Under the pieces are notes generated by a model. The model worked only from the letters and a program-made list of their open reading frames with translations, had not been told where the DNA came from and did not search any database. The translations under genes and the position numbers were made by a program. A stretch of 64,000 bases of DNA, taken from NCBI RefSeq assembly GCF_030165005.1, contig NZ_JASNNW010000002.1, forward strand, positions 1 to 64,000. Reading direction: 5' to 3'. Positions 39,902-49,330 of the stretch are shown one piece after another (position 1 is the stretch's first letter; each line of letters begins with the position of its first letter). The DNA comes from Blastococcus capsensis. GTDB taxonomy: Bacteria > Actinomycetota > Actinomycetes > Mycobacteriales > Geodermatophilaceae.

Positions 39902-41881
39902 GTGTCCGCTCCCGAGGTCCTGTGGCAGCCCACCCCCGAGACGATCGCCGGTACCCGCATCGCCGCCTTCGCCGCCTGGGTGGCCGAACGGCGCGGGCTG
40001 TCCTTCGGCGACCCCCCGGACCACGACGCGCTGTGGCGGTGGTCCGTGGAGCACCTCGACCAGTTCTGGGGCGACTTCGCCACGTGGAGCGGGGTGCTGC
40101 CCGGCGTCCCCGACGACGAGGTGCTGACCGACCGGCGGATGCCCGGCGCCGTCTGGTTCCCCGGGCGGACGGTCAACTACGCCGAGCAGGCCTTCCGGGC
40201 GGCGACCGACCAGCATCCCGCGCTGGTCGCCGTCGCCGAGGACACCGAGCCCGTCGAGATCTCCTGGGCGGCGCTGCGCGGGCAGGTCGGCGCCTTCGCC
40301 GCGACGCTGCGCCGGCTCGGCGTGCAGCGCGGCGACCGGGTCGTCGGCTACCTGCCGAACGTCCCCGAGGCGATCGTCGCGTTCCTCGGTGCGGCGGCGG
40401 TGGGTGCCGTGTGGTCCTCGTGCGCGCCGGATTTCGGCACCCGCGCCGTCCTCGACCGGTTCGCCCAGATCGAGCCCACGGTGCTGGTCGCCGTCGACGG
40501 CTACCGGTTCAACGGCCGGGACCACGATCGGCGGGCCGTCGTCGCGGAGCTGCGCGCCGGCCTGCCCACGGTGCGGACGACGATCGCCGTCCCCCGGATC
40601 TTCCCCGGCGAGCTCCCCGACGGCGCCCTGCCCTGGGCCGAGGCGGTCGCCGACGGGCAGGAGCCGGCGTTCGAGCCGCTGCCCTTCGACGCCCCGCTGT
40701 GGATCGTCTACTCCTCGGGCACCACCGGGCTGCCGAAGGGCATCGTCCACGGCCACGGTGGCGTCGTGCTCGAGCAGCGCAAGTGGGGGGAGCTGCACAA
40801 CGACCTCGGCCCGGGAGAGCGCTTCTACTGGTACACGTCGACGGCCTGGATGATGTGGAACGTCGTCGCCTCGTCCCTGCTCTGCGGGGCGACGGCGATC
40901 CTGCACGACGGCGCGCCGGCGTATCCCGCGGTCGACGCGCAGTTCGCTCTCGCCGCCCGGGTGGGCATCACCCAGCTCGGCACGAGCGCCGGCTACCTCA
41001 CCGCCGGCATGAAGGCCGGCATCCGGCCGCGGGATTCCTACGACCTGTCGGCGCTGCGCCTCATCGGCTCGACCGGGTCTCCGCTGCCCACCGCGGCGTA
41101 CCACTGGGTGTACGAGGCGGTGTCCGACGACGTCCAGCTGGTGTCGGCGTCCGGCGGCACCGACGTCGCGACCGGGTTCATCGGCAGCTCACCGCTGCTG
41201 CCGGTGACCGCGGGGGAGCTGCAGCGGCCGATGCTCGGCGTCGCCGCGGCCTCGTGGAACGAGGACGGCGAGCCGGTGACCGGCGAGCTGGGCGAGCTGG
41301 TCATCACCGAGCCGATGCCGTCCATGCCCCTGTACTTCTGGAACGACCCCGACGGCAGCCGCTACCGGGAGGCCTACTTCGAGCCGTGGCCCGGGGTGTG
41401 GCGGCACGGCGACTGGCTGGAGATCACCGACCGCGGCACCTGCCTGATCACCGGCCGGTCGGACTCCACCCTCAACCGAGGTGGGGTCCGCATGGGCACC
41501 GCCGACATCTACGCCGTCGTCGAGGCGTTTCCCGAGGTCGCCGACTGCGTGGTGCTCGGGGTGGAGCTGCCCGACGGCGGCTACTGGATGCCGCTGTTCG
41601 TGCAGCTCGCGCCGGGGGAGGAGCTCACCGGCGAGCTGGTGGGCCGGCTGAAGGCGGAGATCCGGGCGCAGGCCAGCCCGCGGCACGTACCCGACGAGGT
41701 CATCGCCGTCCCCGGCGTGCCGCACACCCGCACCGGCAAGCGGCTGGAGGTGCCGCTCAAACGGCTGTTCCAGGGCGTCGACCCGGCGAAGGCGGTCAAC
41801 ACCGGCACGGTCGACGACGCCTCGCTGGTCGAGCACTACGTCGCGCTGGCGCAGCAGCGCGGCTCGACCCGCACCGGCTGA
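39902..41881 (+). CDS. Acetoacetyl-CoA synthetase (acetoacetate-CoA ligase)
   Basis: 659 residues from GTG 39902, the normal length of the family. Adenylate-forming signatures are VYSSGTTGLPKG (ATP loop), GDWLEITDRG and the C-terminal lysine in TRTGKRLEVPLKRL. The N-terminal WQPTPETIAGTRIAAFAAW and YWYTSTAWMMWNVVASSLLCG segments are specific for acetoacetyl-CoA synthetases. The enzyme activates acetoacetate for lipid, polyhydroxyalkanoate or ketone-body use. It is followed after 112 bp by an acyl-CoA dehydrogenase, which suggests a fatty-acid or branched-chain pathway. Confidence 0.9.
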   Translation: MSAPEVLWQPTPETIAGTRIAAFAAWVAERRGLSFGDPPDHDALWRWSVEHLDQFWGDFATWSGVLPGVPDDEVLTDRRMPGAVWFPGRTVNYAEQAFRAATDQHPALVAVAEDTEPVEISWAALRGQVGAFAATLRRLGVQRGDRVVGYLPNVPEAIVAFLGAAAVGAVWSSCAPDFGTRAVLDRFAQIEPTVLVAVDGYRFNGRDHDRRAVVAELRAGLPTVRTTIAVPRIFPGELPDGALPWAEAVADGQEPAFEPLPFDAPLWIVYSSGTTGLPKGIVHGHGGVVLEQRKWGELHNDLGPGERFYWYTSTAWMMWNVVASSLLCGATAILHDGAPAYPAVDAQFALAARVGITQLGTSAGYLTAGMKAGIRPRDSYDLSALRLIGSTGSPLPTAAYHWVYEAVSDDVQLVSASGGTDVATGFIGSSPLLPVTAGELQRPMLGVAAASWNEDGEPVTGELGELVITEPMPSMPLYFWNDPDGSRYREAYFEPWPGVWRHGDWLEITDRGTCLITGRSDSTLNRGGVRMGTADIYAVVEAFPEVADCVVLGVELPDGGYWMPLFVQLAPGEELTGELVGRLKAEIRAQASPRHVPDEVIAVPGVPHTRTGKRLEVPLKRLFQGVDPAKAVNTGTVDDASLVEHYVALAQQRGSTRTG

Positions 41882-41993
41882 TGTGGAGCCGCGCCACGGC
41901 GCGGCCCCGCGTCAGCCGGCGCGGCTCAGCACCCGGCGTGAGGCTGGTCACGGACGCGGATGGTGACGGCGTGCGAGGGGAACCTGCAGTCGC

Positions 41994-43247
41994 ATGACCA
42001 CCGACGAGATCCTCGAGCCGCAGCCGCCGGCGCTGCTGCCGCCGTGGCAGACCCCGGAGCGGGAGCAGCTGCAGGAGCAGGCCCGCCGGTTCGCCACGGA
42101 CGAGGTGCTCCCGGTCGCCGACGAGCTCGACCCGCAGAAGGGCGAGATCCCGGCGTCCCTGCTGGCCCGCCTGGCCGAGCTCGGCTACTTCGGCATCACC
42201 GTGCCCGCCGAGCAGGGCGGGCTGGGCCTGGGCGTCTTCGAGTACTGCATGGTCAGCGAGGAGCTGGCCCGGGCGTGGATGTCGACCGCCAGCATCCTGG
42301 CCCGGTCCCAGGGCCTCGGGACGGCGGTTCTCGACGCCGACCGCCGGCACGAGCTGCTGGGGCGCAGCGCCCGCGGCGAGTGAATCGGCGCGATCGCGCT
42401 GTCCGAGCCCGACGCCGGCTCCGACCTCGCCGGGGTCTCCACCCGCGCCGTCCTGGACGGCGACGAGTGGGTGGTCACCGGCCACAAGCGCTGGTGCGGC
42501 AACGCCAAGGCCGCCGACTTCATCCAGGTGCTGGTGCGCGAGCGCGACGCGGAGCCGGGGGAGTCCCGCTCGGCCGGCCTGGTGAACCTGCTGCTGGAGA
42601 AGGAGCGCGGGCAGTTCCCCGAGGGGCTCACCGGCTCCCCGATCGACAAGATCGGCTACCACGGGTTCCTCGCCTGGGACCTCGCCTTCGACGGCGTGCG
42701 GATCCCTCGCGAGAACGTGATCGACGAGGCCCGGGCCGCGCGCGAGGAGAGCGACGCCGAGGGGGAGGCCGCGACGCAGGCGGGCTTCGCCGAGGCGCAG
42801 AAGTTCCTCAACACCGCCCGCGTGCACACCGCGGCCCGGGCCGTCGGGCTGGCGCGGGCCGCGCTCGAGGACTCGATCCGCTACCTGCAGGAGCGCGAGC
42901 AGTTCGGCCACCCGATCGGCGACTTCCAGGCGCTGCGGTTCGCCGTCGCCGAGATGGCGTCGCAGATCGAGCAGTCGCGCGCCTTCTACCGGCAGGTCGC
43001 CCACCTGCTCGACCTCGGCATCCCCTGCGCCAAGGAGGCGTCGATGGTCAAGCTGGAGGCCACCGAGATGTCGGTGCGGGTGACCAACCAGGCCATGCAG
43101 CTGCACGGCGGCAACGGCTACACCACCGAGCGCCAGGTGGAGCGGCACTGGCGCGACGCCCGGCTCACCACGATCTTCGAGGGCACCAGCGAGATCCAGA
43201 AGCGGATCATCAGCGACCGCCTGCTGCCCCGGAGCCCGTTGAGCTGA
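41994..43247 (+). pseudogene. Acyl-CoA dehydrogenase interrupted by an in-frame TGA
   Basis: One frame from ATG 41994 to TGA 43245-43247 would give 417 residues, but a TGA at 42381-42383 splits it after LLGRSARGE. The reading continues without frameshift as IGAIALSEPDAGSDLAGVSTRA. The TGA falls where the family has Trp (GEWIGAIALSEPDAGSDL), so a single TGG to TGA change explains it. Downstream parts are intact: GHKRWCGNAKAADF, then GGNGYTTERQVERHWRDARLTTIFEGTSEIQKRII. The gene is a nonsense pseudogene or an assembly error, or it survives by read-through. It sits behind acetoacetyl-CoA synthetase. Confidence 0.9.
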
Positions 43248-43282
43248 GGCGTCGCCGTGGCGTGGCCGGGTAGGGCCGTCCG

Positions 43283-44074
43283 GTGAATCTCTCCGCGCAC
43301 CGCACCGGATCCGGTCCACCCCTCGTGCTCGTCCACGGTCTGGGAGGTTCCTGGCGCACGTGGGAGCCGGTCCTCCCCGGTCTGTCCGCCGAGCGGGAGG
43401 TCATCGCCGTCGACCTCCCCGGCTTCGCGGGAGACACCCCGCCGCTGCCCGATCCGATCCTCGCCGGGCTCAACGACGCCCTGCAGGAGTGGCTGGTCGC
43501 CGAGGGGCTGGCCGACGTGCCGTTGGTGGGCACCTCGCTGGGCGCCCGGATGGTGCTGGAGCTCAGCCGCCGGGGGATCGGGCGGCACAACGTCGCGCTG
43601 GACCCGGGCGGCTTCTGGACCGACCGGGAGGCGGCGGTCTTCCGCGCCAGCATCGCCGCGTCGGTCGCCCTGCTGCGCCGGATCCGCCCGGTCCTGCCCG
43701 CGGTGCTGGGCAACCCGGTCGGCCGGACGGCGTTGCTCGCGCAGTTCTCCGCCCGTCCGTGGGCGCTGGACGCCGACGTCGTCCGCACCGAGCTCGAGGG
43801 CTACGTCGCCTCGCCGTCCTTCGACGCCGTGCTCGACGACCTGGCCCGGGGCCCGCGGCAGGAGGGTGCGCCGGCCGGCACGGTGCCCGGGCGGCTGACC
43901 ATCGGGTGGGGCCGCCGCGACCGGGTGACCCTGGCCCGCCAGGCGTCCCGGGCCGCCGCGGCGTTCCCCGACGCCGAGCTGTACTGGTTCGCGCACTCGG
44001 GGCACTTCCCGCTGTGGGACCGACCGGCGGAGACCGTCCGGCTGGTCCTGGAGCGGACCGGCCCGCCGAGCTGA
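43283..44074 (+). CDS. Alpha/beta hydrolase
   Basis: 263 residues from GTG 43283. The oxyanion motif is LVLVHGLGGSWRTWEP, the nucleophile lies in VGTSLGARMV (GxSxG with Ser), and the likely acid and His are at GRRDRVT and HSGHFPLWDRP. This is the general lipase/esterase/haloalkane-dehalogenase-like fold without a predictable substrate. It is 35 bp after the acyl-CoA dehydrogenase and probably transcribed with it. A long inverted repeat follows the stop. Confidence 0.83.
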   Translation: MNLSAHRTGSGPPLVLVHGLGGSWRTWEPVLPGLSAEREVIAVDLPGFAGDTPPLPDPILAGLNDALQEWLVAEGLADVPLVGTSLGARMVLELSRRGIGRHNVALDPGGFWTDREAAVFRASIAASVALLRRIRPVLPAVLGNPVGRTALLAQFSARPWALDADVVRTELEGYVASPSFDAVLDDLARGPRQEGAPAGTVPGRLTIGWGRRDRVTLARQASRAAAAFPDAELYWFAHSGHFPLWDRPAETVRLVLERTGPPS

Positions 44075-44092
44075 GCCGTCCGGGCCCGCGAG

Positions 44093-44141
44093 TGCGCGCT
44101 GGACGTGGTCACGAGCGGGGCGGAACCACGATCAGCGCGCA
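44093..44141. terminator. Long imperfect inverted repeat between convergent genes
   Basis: TGCGCGCTG and GTGGT at 44093-44109 are complementary to ACCAC and CAGCGCGCA at 44125-44141, with a three-base internal mismatch and a 15-base loop. It lies between the ends of the convergent hydrolase and FUSC genes and may terminate transcription from both sides. It has no close sequence relation to the dispersed GGCCCCC-type repeats. Confidence 0.65.
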
Positions 44142-44194
44142 ACCGCTGGGTCAGGGCAGCGCGGAGGATCCTCCGGCCTCGACCTGGTCGAGGG

Positions 44195-45331
44195 TCAAGA
44201 GTCGCCAGCAGCGGGGCGCACCGCGGCCAGCGACCGGCGGACGTTCTCGACGATGTTCCCGGCCTCGAACAGGTCGTCGTCGGTGGTGGCCCGGGAGCGG
44301 CGCAGCTCGGCGGTGAACGCCTCGACGGCGGCGTCCGCCCGGCCGATCGCCTCCGGGTCGGCCGCCGCCCCGGCGACCGACCGCAGCGCATCGGCCAGCG
44401 CGGCGAGGGTCTGGGCCGCCGCGGGGCGCAGGTGCGGCCCGAGCGCCACCCGCTCGTTCTCCGCGATCTCCGTCTCGGCGATGACCAGGGTGAGGTCCTC
44501 GACCAGGAGGGTCAGGCTCTCCAGCGCGCGCGCCTGCCGGTACAGCCGCTCGGCGGCGTCCCGGTACCTCCGGGCGCGGCGGTTCCCGCGGCGGGCCTCG
44601 TCGGTCTGCTGCACCGCCGCACGCATCTGGGCGAGCAGCGGATCGATCGTGCGCTTCCGCCCGCGCCACTCGTCCTGCGTCGGTGGGTGCTCCTGCCGCA
44701 ACCCGTCCACGAGGTCGTCGAGCTGCCCGGCGAGGGTGTCGCGCAGCGCCGCCAGGGTCTGCTCCGCCGGGGCCAGCGGCAGCGGCGGGAACGCCGCCGC
44801 CACGGCGACGCCGACGAGGGCGCCGAGGAAAGTGACACCTCCGAGGCCCAGGACGTAGGCGACCGGGTTGTCGTGGCCGATGATCAGCACGAACAGGGCA
44901 GACGTGGGGAGCCAGCTGCTGGGGCTGCCGAGCCGCTGCCAGCCGGCCAGCAGCACGCCGACGGCCACGACCACGGTCACGGTGAACAGCCGGTGGTCGA
45001 ACGTGGCGTCCCCGGCGAGGGCGACGGCGGCCCCGATCGCTATGGAGGCGACCGTCTGCGTCGACGTCCGCACCGATCCGGCGAGCGTGGTGGCGGTCGT
45101 GGCGATGACCGCGCCGAGCGGGGCGTAGTACGGGTACTCGGCGAGCGGCCCGGGGAGCAGCTGGGCCAGCCACCAGGCCACTGACGCGGCGACGGCCGCC
45201 CGGATGGCCAGTCCCATCCGCGGGTGCCGGGCCCACGTGCGCCGCACCGACCCCCATCCGTGGAGAGGGCGTCGGGGGGCCCCGCCGGAAGGGGAGTTGG
45301 CGTGCTGCATCGTCGTCCTGCCCGTCCCCAT
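44195..45331 (-). CDS. FUSC-family aromatic-acid exporter-like membrane protein
   Basis: 378 residues from ATG 45331; ATG 45310 is an alternative start. Six hydrophobic segments occupy residues 40-190 (AVAASVAWWLAQLL, PLGAVIATTATTLAGS, ALFVLIIGHDNPVAYVLGLGG and others). A long cytoplasmic helical domain (about 195-378) with coiled-coil character follows. This half-size FUSC plan resembles AaeB/YccS-like transporters of aromatic acids. Substrate and direction are not shown. It converges on the alpha/beta hydrolase. Confidence 0.8.
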   Translation of the reverse strand: MGTGRTTMQHANSPSGGAPRRPLHGWGSVRRTWARHPRMGLAIRAAVAASVAWWLAQLLPGPLAEYPYYAPLGAVIATTATTLAGSVRTSTQTVASIAIGAAVALAGDATFDHRLFTVTVVVAVGVLLAGWQRLGSPSSWLPTSALFVLIIGHDNPVAYVLGLGGVTFLGALVGVAVAAAFPPLPLAPAEQTLAALRDTLAGQLDDLVDGLRQEHPPTQDEWRGRKRTIDPLLAQMRAAVQQTDEARRGNRRARRYRDAAERLYRQARALESLTLLVEDLTLVIAETEIAENERVALGPHLRPAAAQTLAALADALRSVAGAAADPEAIGRADAAVEAFTAELRRSRATTDDDLFEAGNIVENVRRSLAAVRPAAGDS

Positions 45332-45399
45332 CGCTCGTCCGCCCGGTTCCGCATTGCACCACGGCGGACCTGCCCCGTCGCCGGAGGCAGGTGCCCCGC

Positions 45400-46602
45400 T
45401 CAGGCCGTCGGCGCGGCGTCGTCGGCGTGCGCGATGTGGGCCAGCTCCCGCCAGATCAGCGCCAGGATGACCGCCGACCCGACGAAGGCGAACCAGAACG
45501 GGGCGGTGAGGCCCCACGCGTCGGCGAGCAACCCGCCGGCGAGCTGACCGAGCACGATGCCGCCGACGACGCCGATCATGTAGACGCTGCCCACCCGGCC
45601 CTGCAGGGGGAGGGGGACCGCGCGCATGCGCACCGTCCGCGACGTCGTCCCCCAGACGAAGGCGTGCGCGCCGAAGACGAACAGGATCGCCGTCGCCACC
45701 CAGGCCGTCGTGGTCAGCGCCAGCCCGAGGTGGGTGGACGTCTCGATCACCAGGCCCACGCGCATGAGCGCCGCGAGGCTGACGTGCCGGGCCAGCCAGT
45801 CGTAGGACGCGGTGCCGAGGAGGCCGCCCACGGCCGTCACCGTGGTCAGCAGCCCGAACCCGATCGCACCGAGGCCCAGCCGCTCGGTCGCGTAGAGCAC
45901 CAGCACCGACCAGGCAGCGCCGTAGGTGACGTTGAAGGTGACGATCGTGAGGGTCAGGGTGCGGACCGGACCGTTCCCCCACGTCCAGCGCAGCCCCTCG
46001 GCGATCTCCCGGCCGACGTGCCGATCCGCGGTCGTCACCGGCAGCGGCGGCAGGACCATCCGCGAGACCAGGAGCGCGCCCAGGGCGACGCACACCCCCT
46101 GCACGAGGAACGGCCAGGCCGTGCCGGCGGCGAACAGCACCGCTCCGACCGCGGGGCCGGCGAGCTGGTTCATGGTCAGCGCCCCGGCCATGAGCCGGGC
46201 GTTCCCGGTGCCCAGGTCCGCCCGGGCGACCACCATCGGCAGCAGCGTCCCGGTGGTGGTGTCGGCGAACGCCTCCGCCGTCCCCAGCAGGAACATCGCG
46301 ACCAGCACGACGCCGATGTCCACCGCGCCGGTGACCAGCACGAGGGTGAGGACGGCGAGGACGCCGGTCCGCAGGAGGTCGACGGCGACCACGAGCAGCC
46401 GGCGGTCGACCCGGTCGGCGAGAACCCCGGCGTACAACCCGAACAGCAGCCACGGCAGCCGCTGGAGCAGCCCGGCGAGTGCGACGAGGAACGGGTCGGA
46501 GGTCTGCGAGGCGACCAGCAGCGGCCCGGCGGCCAGGGCGATGCCGTCGCCGAGATTCGAGATCCAGGACGAGCCGACCAGCCAGCGGAACGGCGTTCCC
46601 AT
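45400..46602 (-). CDS. MFS transporter (EntS-like exporter family)
   Basis: About 400 residues from ATG 46602; GTG 46674 would add 24 residues. Twelve hydrophobic segments are present. The loop-2 motif AGVLADRVDRRLLVVAVD and the pattern SNLGDGIALAAGPLLVAS fit the EntS/MFS_3 group that exports siderophores, macrolides or other small compounds. A weak iron-box-like sequence (TTAGGTCAGCGAACCT) lies about 45 bases before the start, which would fit siderophore export but is not strong evidence. It runs convergent to the cluster around 44 kb and away from the cupin. Confidence 0.83.
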   Translation of the reverse strand: MGTPFRWLVGSSWISNLGDGIALAAGPLLVASQTSDPFLVALAGLLQRLPWLLFGLYAGVLADRVDRRLLVVAVDLLRTGVLAVLTLVLVTGAVDIGVVLVAMFLLGTAEAFADTTTGTLLPMVVARADLGTGNARLMAGALTMNQLAGPAVGAVLFAAGTAWPFLVQGVCVALGALLVSRMVLPPLPVTTADRHVGREIAEGLRWTWGNGPVRTLTLTIVTFNVTYGAAWSVLVLYATERLGLGAIGFGLLTTVTAVGGLLGTASYDWLARHVSLAALMRVGLVIETSTHLGLALTTTAWVATAILFVFGAHAFVWGTTSRTVRMRAVPLPLQGRVGSVYMIGVVGGIVLGQLAGGLLADAWGLTAPFWFAFVGSAVILALIWRELAHIAHADDAAPTA

Positions 46603-46801
46603 GCGGGCGGGCAGCACCGCCTCGACGACCCGCCCCACGGGGAAGGACCTTAGGTCAGCGAACCTTCGCCGCACCGTTCCCCGCGGGTTCGGGGGCCGCG
46701 CCCTGCAGATCCCCTGTCAGCACATCGGCCGGTTCGACCACGACAGCGGCGAGGCTGCCCGGCGAGGGCGCGCGGGCGCCCTGCGGCCGGTGCTCGGACG
46801 G

Positions 46802-47350
46802 TCACCAGGCCGGCGGCGTCAGCCCGTACCGCCGGACGACGTCGGCCTGCCACTCGGGGTCGCCGAACTCCAGGCCGTAGGAGGCCGCGAGCGCGACGAA
46901 GGCCGCCGGCTCGGTCCCCGCCTCGGCGAGGTCGGCGACGTCCCGGAAGAACAGCTTGAAGCCGGCCGGGCTGATGATCTCGATCATGCGGGCCGGCGTG
47001 GCGCCGGCGTTCCACATGGCGTGCAGCTCGCCCCGCGGCTTGGTGATGTAGCCGCCCGGGCCCAGGACGGCCTCCCGGTCACCGGACCGGAAGCCGATCT
47101 CACCCTCGACCACGATCGAGTACTCGTCCTCGCGGGTGTGCAGGTGGGCCGACACGTACGCGCCCACCTCGAACGGGTGCTCGACCACCGCCAGCGAGCC
47201 GCCGGTGTCGGCGCCCGCCAGCTTGAACACCACGCCCACGCCGTCGCCGAGGTCGGCCGCCCGCCCCTGTCCGGGGCGCACCACGGTGAGCGGTGGTGCC
47301 TCGCTGCCGTCGTCCATGGCTCCCCCCGAGGTCGTGCCCGGTCGCGCCAT
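46802..47350 (-). CDS. Cupin-domain protein
   Basis: 182 residues. The conserved beta-barrel motifs GAYVSAHLHTREDEYSIVVEG (HxH and E metal ligands) and GGYITKPRGELHAMWNAG are complete, so a metal-bound cupin dioxygenase or isomerase is possible. The rest of the C-terminus (SPAGFKLFFRDVADLAEAG) is helical and is similar in quercetin-dioxygenase-like proteins. No substrate is indicated by the context. It lies 36 bp upstream of the GH13 gene start and may be co-transcribed with none of its neighbours. Confidence 0.82.
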   Translation of the reverse strand: MARPGTTSGGAMDDGSEAPPLTVVRPGQGRAADLGDGVGVVFKLAGADTGGSLAVVEHPFEVGAYVSAHLHTREDEYSIVVEGEIGFRSGDREAVLGPGGYITKPRGELHAMWNAGATPARMIEIISPAGFKLFFRDVADLAEAGTEPAAFVALAASYGLEFGDPEWQADVVRRYGLTPPAW

Positions 47351-47386
47351 GCTCGCGCGGCGGCCGCACGCTGTCGAGGAGCCGGC

Positions 47387-49096
47387 TCACGGCAGGCGCA
47401 GCACGCGGGCCTCCCACGGGCGCAGCTCGGCGGGGTCGTCGTCGGGCAGGTTGCCCAGCACCAGCTCGGCCGCCGGCGCCTCGGGCAGCAGCTCGGCCAG
47501 CCGGTAGGCCGTCCGGCTGAGGTTGCAGACGACGAGCAGGGCCTCGCCCCCGAGCCGCCGGGTGAAGGCGTACACGTCGTCGTGGTCGGGCAGCAGCATC
47601 GTGAAGTCACCGAGCGCGACGACGTCGTCGTCGCGCCGCAGCGCGATCAGCCGCCGGTGGTGGGCCAGCACCGAGGTCTCGTCGTCCCGCTGGGCGGCGA
47701 CGTTCCACTCGCCGCAGTCGGGGTTGACCCCGATCCACGGTGTCCCGGTGGTGAAGCCGGCGTTCGGGGTGGTGTCCCACTGCACCGGGGTGCGCGCGTT
47801 GTCCCGGCTCATGGTCCGCAGGGCGTCGAGCACGTGCGCCGGGTCGTCCCCGGCCGACACCGCCTGCACGTGGTGGTTGAGCGACTCGACGTCCCGGAAC
47901 TCCTCCAGGGCCGCGAAGGGGAAGTTCGCCATCCCGATCTCCTCGCCCTGGTAGACGTAGGGCGTCCCGCGGTGCAGGTGCAGCAGGGTGGCCAGGCAGG
48001 TCGCGGAGTCGCGCCGGTACGCGGGGGAGTCGTCACCGAACCGGGAGACCGCCCGCGGCTGGTCGTGGTTGTCCCAGTAGAGCGAGTTCCACCCCGTCTC
48101 GGCCAGCCCGGCCTGCCAGCGGCCGAACGAGGCCTTGAGGTCGCGCAGCCGCAGCGGGTGGATGTCCCACTTCGACGTCCCGTGGTCCAGGCCCACGTGC
48201 TCGAACTGGAAGACCATGTCCACCTCGCCGCGGCCCGGGTCGGTGAACAGCCGCGCCTGCTCCACCGTCACGCCGGGCATCTCGCCCACGGTCAGCACCG
48301 CGTCCGGGCGCCCGGCGAACACCTCGAGGTGCATCTCCTGCAGGAACTCGTGGATCCGCGGCCCGCACAGGTAGGACGCCGAGCCGTCACCCAGGGCCGA
48401 GCCCGGCAGCGGCGGCCCGTCGTGCAGGTGCCCGTCCTCTCCGACGTCCTTGCTGATCATGTTGATGACGTCCATGCGGAAGCCGTCGACCCCGCGGTCG
48501 AGCCACCACCGCATCATCGCGTAGACCGCCTGCCGGACGTGCGGGTTCTCCCAGTTGAGATCGGGCTGGCGGCGGTCGAACAGGTGCAGGTAGTACTCGC
48601 CGGAGGCCTCGTCGAGCTCCCACACGGACCCGGAGAAGAACGACTGCCAGTTCGTCGGCTCCGCACCCGGCACGCCGGCGGCCATCCCGGCGCGCGGCGG
48701 CCGCCACCAGTACCAGTCGCGCTTCGGGGAGTCCTTCGACGACCGCGCCTCGGCGAACCACGGGTGCTGGTCGCTGGTGTGGTTGACCACCAGGTCCATG
48801 ACCAGCCGCATCCCCCGCGCGTGCATCGCGGTGATGAGCTCGTCCAGCTGCTCCAGCGACCCGAACAGGGGGTCGATGTCCTGGTAGTCGCTGATGTCGT
48901 AGCCGTTGTCGGCCTGCGGTGAGGGGTAGACCGGCGACAGCCAGACGACGTCGACGCCGAGGTCGGCCAGGTGGTCCAGCCGCAGCAGGACGCCGCCGAG
49001 GTCACCGATCCCGTCGCCGTCGGAGTCCATGAAGGAGCGCGGATACACCTGGTAGACGACGGCGCGGGTCCACCACGGGGGCTGGTCAGCGGCCAT
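47387..49096 (-). CDS. GH13 alpha-glucosidase / oligo-1,6-glucosidase
   Basis: 569 residues from ATG 49096. Family signatures are WWTRAVVYQVYPRSFMDSDG (N-terminus), DLVVNHTSDQHPWF, GFRMDVINM with nucleophile Asp209, TVGEMPG with acid/base Glu272, and DNHDQPR with Asp345. The QPDLNWENPHVR loop and the C-terminal beta domain are typical of GH13 subfamily 17/23/31 enzymes that hydrolyse alpha-glucosidic disaccharides and short oligosaccharides. No signal peptide is seen, so the enzyme is cytoplasmic. The gene is divergent from the FKBP gene. Confidence 0.95.
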   Translation of the reverse strand: MAADQPPWWTRAVVYQVYPRSFMDSDGDGIGDLGGVLLRLDHLADLGVDVVWLSPVYPSPQADNGYDISDYQDIDPLFGSLEQLDELITAMHARGMRLVMDLVVNHTSDQHPWFAEARSSKDSPKRDWYWWRPPRAGMAAGVPGAEPTNWQSFFSGSVWELDEASGEYYLHLFDRRQPDLNWENPHVRQAVYAMMRWWLDRGVDGFRMDVINMISKDVGEDGHLHDGPPLPGSALGDGSASYLCGPRIHEFLQEMHLEVFAGRPDAVLTVGEMPGVTVEQARLFTDPGRGEVDMVFQFEHVGLDHGTSKWDIHPLRLRDLKASFGRWQAGLAETGWNSLYWDNHDQPRAVSRFGDDSPAYRRDSATCLATLLHLHRGTPYVYQGEEIGMANFPFAALEEFRDVESLNHHVQAVSAGDDPAHVLDALRTMSRDNARTPVQWDTTPNAGFTTGTPWIGVNPDCGEWNVAAQRDDETSVLAHHRRLIALRRDDDVVALGDFTMLLPDHDDVYAFTRRLGGEALLVVCNLSRTAYRLAELLPEAPAAELVLGNLPDDDPAELRPWEARVLRLP

Positions 49097-49330
49097 GGGT
49101 TCAGCCCAGCACGCCGCGCGGCCGCGCGCACGGTGGTCGGGGCGGCCGGATCGGCTGAGCGCGCCGGCCTCACCGACCGGTCGCCGACCTCGTGCTGGAC
49201 CGCGAGGACGGCGGCCGCGGCGCGTAGGCGGCGACGGGGTCGGCCGACCCGGTCCCGAGCCGGTGCCCGCCGCCGCTGCTTGGATGGAGCCCGACGGCGT
49301 CGGGAGAGCCCCGGCGCGGGAAGGAGAACC

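Noticed and set aside
42381-42383. TGA as a selenocysteine codon in the acyl-CoA dehydrogenase
   Set aside because: The family has Trp in this place, not Cys, and no SECIS-like hairpin follows; a nonsense change is simpler.
44195-46453. 752-codon minus-strand frame spanning FUSC and MFS genes as one fusion protein
   Set aside because: The upstream half is an out-of-frame shadow of the MFS gene; FUSC begins at ATG 45331.
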